A stretch of 44,368 nucleotides of DNA from Bifidobacterium breve (lineage in GTDB: Bacteria; Actinomycetota; Acidimicrobiia; Acidimicrobiales; Ilumatobacteraceae). A program made the translations under genes and the position numbers. The stretch covers positions 1 through 44,368 of the forward strand of contig CAMDCI010000003.1 in the NCBI GenBank assembly GCA_945889715.1, in the 5' to 3' direction. Below the pieces are notes generated by a model. It ran no database searches and was not told where the DNA came from. It worked only from the letters and a program-made list of their open reading frames with translations. Each line of letters opens with the position of its first letter. Position 1 is the first letter of the stretch. This document shows positions 39,916-44,368 of this stretch, piece by piece.

Positions 39916-40281
39916 ATGGGATTGTTCAAGCGCACACCAAAGACCCCTCTGGTTGATCCAGCCGAAGTCGCCGAATTACGCGAGCAACTCGCTCAATTGC
40001 GCTCAGAGTTGGCTGCAGTCAATGCAGTTGACTCTGATCAATCGCGACGCCTTGAAGAAGTTGACGGAAAGATCATCAGCCTCAATGCTCGCGTCACTCA
40101 AGTTGGAACAGAAGTTACGCATCAACTCGGCGAGCTCTCAAGCGATATCGATTCTTTGGGACAACGCACCGATGCCGCCAATGTTGATCAGGTTCGACTT
40201 GCCACAGAACAAGCTCGCTACCAAATTGCCTTCCGTCAAGACTTGGCTGAAGTTGTTGAGTTGATCAACAAAAAGCGTTGA
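39916..40281 (+). CDS. Small coiled-coil protein
   Basis: A 121-residue protein that I do not assign to a family. After a short basic start (GLFKRTPKTPL) nearly the whole sequence is amphipathic heptads (ELREQLAQLRSELAAV; RLEEVDGKIISLNARV; DIDSLGQRTDAAN), predicting a long dimeric coiled coil. No signal or membrane segment. It follows the methyltransferase by 33 nt on the same strand. Convergent with UPF0182. Confidence 0.72.
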   Translation: MGLFKRTPKTPLVDPAEVAELREQLAQLRSELAAVNAVDSDQSRRLEEVDGKIISLNARVTQVGTEVTHQLGELSSDIDSLGQRTDAANVDQVRLATEQARYQIAFRQDLAEVVELINKKR

Positions 40282-40306
40282 TCAACTCACCTCACTACTT
40301 TGAGTT

Positions 40307-43255
40307 CTAGGCGCTCAGTTGAGTCAGCGCTTTGGCGATCAATGCCTGAGCCTCATCAACCTTGCTCTGATACGTCCCCAAATCACCATCTCGTAAAGCA
40401 ACATCGGCTTCGTCAAACAATGTCTGCGCCTCTTCAAGCAACACAACTGGATCGGTCGTCGAGCTGTCGGTTTCGGGCGTAGTTCCTGGATCAGTTCCCG
40501 TGTCAGTACCTGTGTCAACTTCAGTGTCAGTTCCGGTGTTTGAACCAGAGTCACCCACAACTTCACCGAGGTTGACTTTGGCTTTCGGGAAAAGGCGATT
40601 GATCGCTTCGGTCAATGTGTCGCCGATGACTGCTTCACCGTCGTACCATGCCAATACTCGTCGCACGAACACTTGCTTTGAACCAGTCTCATCAGGTCGC
40701 ACATACAACGGTTGAACCCAAATCAAGCCTTGGCCAATCGGAACAACCTGCAGTTGACCAAGAATGACTCGTGAGCCCTGTTGGTTCAGCAACGTGATCA
40801 CTGGCGAAATACTCGGATTACTGCTCAATTCTGCAGAGACCGTTGCTGGTCCAGCCGGCAGAGTGCCGTCGTATTTATAAACCTTGAGTTGGCCATAAGT
40901 CTCGGGGTCACTCGAGACCACCATGAATGCCCGCAGTTCTTTTCTCGTGTCATCTGATGAGAACGGAACAAATGGGCGAATCAACGAAAAGGTTGGGGCG
41001 GCGGTGGAACCAACTGTGTCGGGTGCATGGAACAACGTGTAGTACGGCTCGAAACGCGCCACGTTTGCATCGGCTACGTTGCCGGTATCGGCTTGTGACG
41101 TTGCGCCCGTGGTTGCAGTGACATCACCTGCGGTCGTCACAGCAACTTCTGGCTGACGTTGAGCTGCTTGAGCAACGCTCCAAGCTGAGTCACGGTTGAA
41201 GAATGCGTCGGTGTCAGTGAACTGATATCGACCATAAAGATTCGTCTGCACTCGGAAAAGGTCTTCGGGATACCGGAAGTGAGCCCGCAATGTTGCTGAA
41301 ACTTGATCGGCTGACGTGAAGAGTCCGGGGAAGGCTTTTGACCAGGCCCGCACGATTGGATCTGTCGGATCAACGACGTACAAAACCACTGAGCCGTCAT
41401 AGGCATCAACAACGGCCTTCACACTGTTGCGTACATAATTGAAATTGTGCTTCAGACCTGATCCTGCAGTGAGGTTGTCGGTATTTGCTTCTTGTGCATA
41501 GGGGTAACGAGAAGTGGTGGTAAATGCATCTATGACCCATAGGACTTTTCCGCCGTCAACGACAGGGTAAGGGTCGGCATCAAGATGCAAGAAAGGTGCG
41601 ACTTTTGAAACCCGATCGCTGACATCTCGAACATCAATGAGTCGCGATTCTTTGGTAATCAAACTAGAACCAAACAAGTTGAATTCACCAAAGTGAATTG
41701 CATAAGCAAGTTTCTTTGTGGCTGAATCAAGAACGACTCCACCTGCTCCTTCATAAGGAGTTGCTGCAGTGTCTGGACACGCTTGTTCAACTTGTTTCGT
41801 CTTGACGATTGCATAACCAGGCTGTTGAGTACCCACATATAACTGCGGTTTTTCAGCAGCGATCTCCTGGTAAATCGGGCGACCGTCAGACGTAATTTGC
41901 GAGGCACTTGCCGCGACTACACCACAACCGTGGGTATAGATCAAATGCTTAGATACCCAAGTTTTGTTTGGAATGCCGTCTGGGTTGAGTTCGCGTGCTG
42001 CGACCATTGTCTGCTGTGAACGGCCAGCGACGTCATATCTGTCAACATCAAGATCATTAATTGAATAAAACGCAAAGAGTCCTTGGTCAAGCGAATAGCG
42101 ATCTTTCATTTCTGATACGTCGAGTAATCGCGAGTCAGCCAAAGGAGCGGAGTCCTGGGCTATTTCGGCATCGGTCACTGTCCCAGAAGTCAAAGAAATT
42201 GTCTCAACTTTGTCGATTCCCATGGCGGCTCGTGTTGCGGTGACATTTCGACCGATATATGCATATTCGCGTGTTGTCACATTTGGCTGAACCACGAAAC
42301 GTTGAATCACTGCGGGATAAACAGTTCCGGCAACTATTGCCACGACCGCCCAAAGGGCCATTGACAAAAGTGGCAAACGCCAGCCGCCAAATCGAATACC
42401 TGCCAAAAAGAGAACGGCTACCAGCAAGCTCACCAAGATCAATAAGTTGATCGCGGGAAGTTGCGCGTTTACATCGGTGTACGTAGCTCCTTGAACAACG
42501 CCCCGGCCAGAAACAGTTAACTCAAAGCGCTGCAACCAATAATCGGCAGCCTTGATGACAGCGAGGATCGAGAAGAGAACGCTGAGATGAATTCGCGCCC
42601 CTTTCGAGATGCGATCGCCAGCAGTTTGCACTCGAATCGAACCATTCAAGAAATGCATCACCGCAGTGAGAATTGTGATCATCACGACTGCGGCGAATGC
42701 CCAATCGACCATGAATGTCAAAAACGGAAGTCTGAAAATATAGAACCCAACGTCGACCCCAAACAACGGATCATTGATTCCGAACGATTGCGAATTCTTA
42801 AAAAGCAACCAGTCCTGCCATTGCGCCATTGCGGGCAAGCCAACCAACAAACCAAATAAAACTGAAATTGCGATTCGCAATAAGCGGGTACGCCGTCCAA
42901 CGATCATCTTGAATCGCTCAACCACTTCACGCTCGGGTCCGGTTGGAAGTTCTTTCGGAGACAGACGTTCTGCGAGGGTCAAGCTAATAAAGGAAACAAT
43001 GGCGAAGCCAACGCTGAAGATCGCCCCCAGAAAAATCTTGGTCTTGATTCCGGTCCAAAAGACGTTGCCACGCTCAACTGACCGAAACCACAACAAGTCG
43101 ACGTAGAAGTTGGCGAGAGTGCGTGCCGACAAAAAGAGGACGAGGACAACCGCGGCAACGACAAAAAGTGCAATCCGACCCTTTGACATCCAGGCGGGCT
43201 GATTGGGGTTTCTGGGGCGGCGCGGGCTACGAGGTAAGTCCGAAGAAGGTTTCAC
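40307..43255 (-). CDS. UPF0182 family large membrane protein
   Basis: A 982-residue protein of the UPF0182 (COG1615) family. Seven hydrophobic segments lie in the first 330 residues (RIALFVVAAVVLVLFLSART, ANFYVDLLWFRSVERGNVFW and so on); then comes a large extracytoplasmic region with family features YIGRNVTATRAAMG, HLIYTHGCGVVAA and NFNYVRNSVKAVVDAYDG. The last 100 residues are a Thr/Asp linker (GTDTEVDTGTDTG) and a helical end. Function unknown. It starts 15 nt after the upstream edge gene. Confidence 0.92.
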   Translation of the reverse strand: MKPSSDLPRSPRRPRNPNQPAWMSKGRIALFVVAAVVLVLFLSARTLANFYVDLLWFRSVERGNVFWTGIKTKIFLGAIFSVGFAIVSFISLTLAERLSPKELPTGPEREVVERFKMIVGRRTRLLRIAISVLFGLLVGLPAMAQWQDWLLFKNSQSFGINDPLFGVDVGFYIFRLPFLTFMVDWAFAAVVMITILTAVMHFLNGSIRVQTAGDRISKGARIHLSVLFSILAVIKAADYWLQRFELTVSGRGVVQGATYTDVNAQLPAINLLILVSLLVAVLFLAGIRFGGWRLPLLSMALWAVVAIVAGTVYPAVIQRFVVQPNVTTREYAYIGRNVTATRAAMGIDKVETISLTSGTVTDAEIAQDSAPLADSRLLDVSEMKDRYSLDQGLFAFYSINDLDVDRYDVAGRSQQTMVAARELNPDGIPNKTWVSKHLIYTHGCGVVAASASQITSDGRPIYQEIAAEKPQLYVGTQQPGYAIVKTKQVEQACPDTAATPYEGAGGVVLDSATKKLAYAIHFGEFNLFGSSLITKESRLIDVRDVSDRVSKVAPFLHLDADPYPVVDGGKVLWVIDAFTTTSRYPYAQEANTDNLTAGSGLKHNFNYVRNSVKAVVDAYDGSVVLYVVDPTDPIVRAWSKAFPGLFTSADQVSATLRAHFRYPEDLFRVQTNLYGRYQFTDTDAFFNRDSAWSVAQAAQRQPEVAVTTAGDVTATTGATSQADTGNVADANVARFEPYYTLFHAPDTVGSTAAPTFSLIRPFVPFSSDDTRKELRAFMVVSSDPETYGQLKVYKYDGTLPAGPATVSAELSSNPSISPVITLLNQQGSRVILGQLQVVPIGQGLIWVQPLYVRPDETGSKQVFVRRVLAWYDGEAVIGDTLTEAINRLFPKAKVNLGEVVGDSGSNTGTDTEVDTGTDTGTDPGTTPETDSSTTDPVVLLEEAQTLFDEADVALRDGDLGTYQSKVDEAQALIAKALTQLSA

Positions 43256-43270
43256 ACGATGAGACTAGTT

Positions 43271-44368
43271 CTATTGCTGAACAAGCGCACAGCGGCAGCC
43301 AGCATGGGCTGGCGCGAGGGTGTGACCCGTGGGGAACGCCTCTCCTGCACCGACAAATCCCGCAAGCGAATTATCTTCCGCGTCAGCACAGGCAGGTCCG
43401 TTGGGATCAACCTTCCAACAAATTTTCTCACCTGGTGTTAACGCAGCAAAAGCACCTCGACCAAATGAGGTCTGGGCAATATTGTCAACTTGTGTATCAA
43501 CATGCTGATTTTTCCACTCGCGATACACCAATCGCACGAGCGATGTGAGTTCGGCATTGTCGCCCGAAGCCTGAGAAATGCTTCGACTCAAACGTTCACG
43601 CAAAGGTACGACCACCGTTGCAATGACGTACTCATTAATCGCCGCCATTTGTGACGCAACCATTTTTTGTACTTCTTTGTCCGATGCGTCGCTCAAAGAC
43701 TGAGCGCCAGCCGAAGCAGCGGCCTTTAATGACGCCTCAAGCGCCTCAATCAGGCGCGCCGAGTGATCAACTTTTGGACCAACAATGGCATCAAGAGTTT
43801 TCACTGGAAGCTTTCCGCGCAAAATATCAAGAACTTCATTTTGCTCATCTGCAAGTATTCGCTTTAATCGGCGCGACATTGCGGCAATAACTGGGGCGAG
43901 AGCCTCATCGCGAAGTTCAAAAGGCGTTGGGGCTGCGATTTCTTCAACCGTCTTTTCAACGGCTTTTTCAACGACCTTTTCAACGACCTTTTCAGCCGTC
44001 TTTCCAACGACCTTTTCAGTGGTCTTTTTTTTCGGCTCAGCCTTTTTGACTTGAGTTGATGCAACTTCTTTGGCAACCGAATCCGCTCCGGAACGACGCA
44101 ACTTGGCGAAAATATCATCGGCTGGCGGAACGGCCACTCTTGCCTTGGGTTCGACAATCACAAGTGGCGGATCATTCACATCATCTTCGTCATCAAGATC
44201 TTCATCATCCATGTCAACGACTTGCACTTCTTGGCGGGCGAAAAGCGAAACCACGTTTGACACCGGTGCTTCGACAACAAGTTCGACCACAGGAGCGATC
44301 GGAGTTTCGTCTTCAACAACAGGCTTTTCAATAACGACAACGTCTTCAATCAACGCAGAGCGATCAAT
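43271..44368 (-). CDS. Protein with phage-Mu-F-like C-terminal metal-binding motif (5' end outside window)
   Basis: The frame is open to the window edge; 366 residues are visible. Order: acidic N-terminal part (MDDEDLDDEDDVNDPP), a Lys/Glu/Val-rich repeat (VEKVVEKAVEKTVEE, from repeated 12-nt units near 43950-44030), a helical domain of about 200 residues with RLKRILADEQNEVLDILRG, and the end CWKVDPNGPACADAED...FPTGHTLAPAHAGCRC. The C...C...H..CRC pattern matches the end of Mu F / minor head morphogenesis proteins. No other phage genes are near; the role is unknown. Cotranscribed with UPF0182. Confidence 0.7.
   Translation of the reverse strand: MDRSALIEDVVVIEKPVVEDETPIAPVVELVVEAPVSNVVSLFARQEVQVVDMDDEDLDDEDDVNDPPLVIVEPKARVAVPPADDIFAKLRRSGADSVAKEVASTQVKKAEPKKKTTEKVVGKTAEKVVEKVVEKAVEKTVEEIAAPTPFELRDEALAPVIAAMSRRLKRILADEQNEVLDILRGKLPVKTLDAIVGPKVDHSARLIEALEASLKAAASAGAQSLSDASDKEVQKMVASQMAAINEYVIATVVVPLRERLSRSISQASGDNAELTSLVRLVYREWKNQHVDTQVDNIAQTSFGRGAFAALTPGEKICWKVDPNGPACADAEDNSLAGFVGAGEAFPTGHTLAPAHAGCRCALVQQ

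Noticed and set aside
43930-44035. CRISPR-like repeat array
   Set aside because: The repeats are short 12-nt in-frame codon repeats (KVVEK) inside a coding region, with no spacers.
43271-44368. Prophage remnant at the right edge
   Set aside because: Only one C-terminal motif is phage-like; no terminase, portal, tail or integrase gene is seen and the neighbour is a core membrane protein.

Overview
The window looks like the chromosome of a moderate-GC actinobacterium, most likely of the Acidimicrobiia / Ilumatobacter type. This is inferred from gene content, not from a marker tree. Support comes from a WhiB regulator facing a PdtaS-type histidine kinase, a DUF3107 protein, an Mrp without the CxxC motif, the trio histidine phosphatase / DUF3090 / SCO1664-family protein, a mycofactocin locus and several probably leaderless genes (TANNNT 6-9 nt before the start codon). 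I see no IS element, prophage, CRISPR array or rRNA.

Layout. 1-4.5 kb: end of a membrane pyrophosphatase, a DedA protein, an SCP2-like protein, an MFS exporter and cysS. 4.5-9.3 kb: valS (divergent from cysS), an LCP cell-wall ligase, and a convergent VapBC toxin-antitoxin pair under a palindromic operator. 9.3-17.2 kb: the most distinctive region, a mycofactocin locus. Leftward lie two NDMA-type zinc alcohol dehydrogenases followed by a MoxR ATPase and a VWA protein. Rightward lie mftA (54 aa), mftB, the radical SAM gene mftC and a FadH/Old-Yellow-Enzyme flavoprotein. A 19-bp palindrome sits in the shared promoter region. The other known maturation genes (mftD, mftE, mftF, mftG, mftR) are not in the window.

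17.2-23.3 kb: a solitary DNA methyltransferase, plsY, an HSL-type hydrolase, and a run of histidine phosphatase, DUF3090, SCO1664-family kinase-like protein and an unrecognised 340-aa protein. 23.3-27.0 kb: the electron transfer flavoprotein pair etfB-etfA, a diacylglycerol-kinase-like protein and a glycerophosphodiesterase. 27-31.4 kb: whiB, the PdtaS-like kinase, DUF3107, and a SufR-like regulator divergent from the Mrp Fe-S carrier. 31.4-34.4 kb: an RlmI-like methyltransferase preceded by a tiny zinc-ribbon gene, a pectinacetylesterase-family lipoprotein and an initiator tRNA. 34.4-39.9 kb: a leftward glycan/glycolipid operon (PIG-V-like mannosyltransferase, atypical SDR epimerase, DegT aminotransferase, GT2, MTA/SAH nucleosidase) with a divergent methyltransferase. 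39.9-44.4 kb: a coiled-coil protein, a large UPF0182 membrane protein and, running off the edge, a protein with a phage-Mu-F-like C-terminal metal-binding motif.

How they work together. The dehydrogenases probably pass alcohol-derived electrons to mycofactocin, whose precursor, chaperone and maturase are encoded across the promoter. The MoxR/VWA pair behind the dehydrogenases may help mature them, and the OYE-type flavoprotein may be a redox partner or an alternative tailoring enzyme. Two genes (valS and the OYE) end in short tandem repeats whose every unit begins with the stop codon. All identifications are by motif reading only; no database search was possible.
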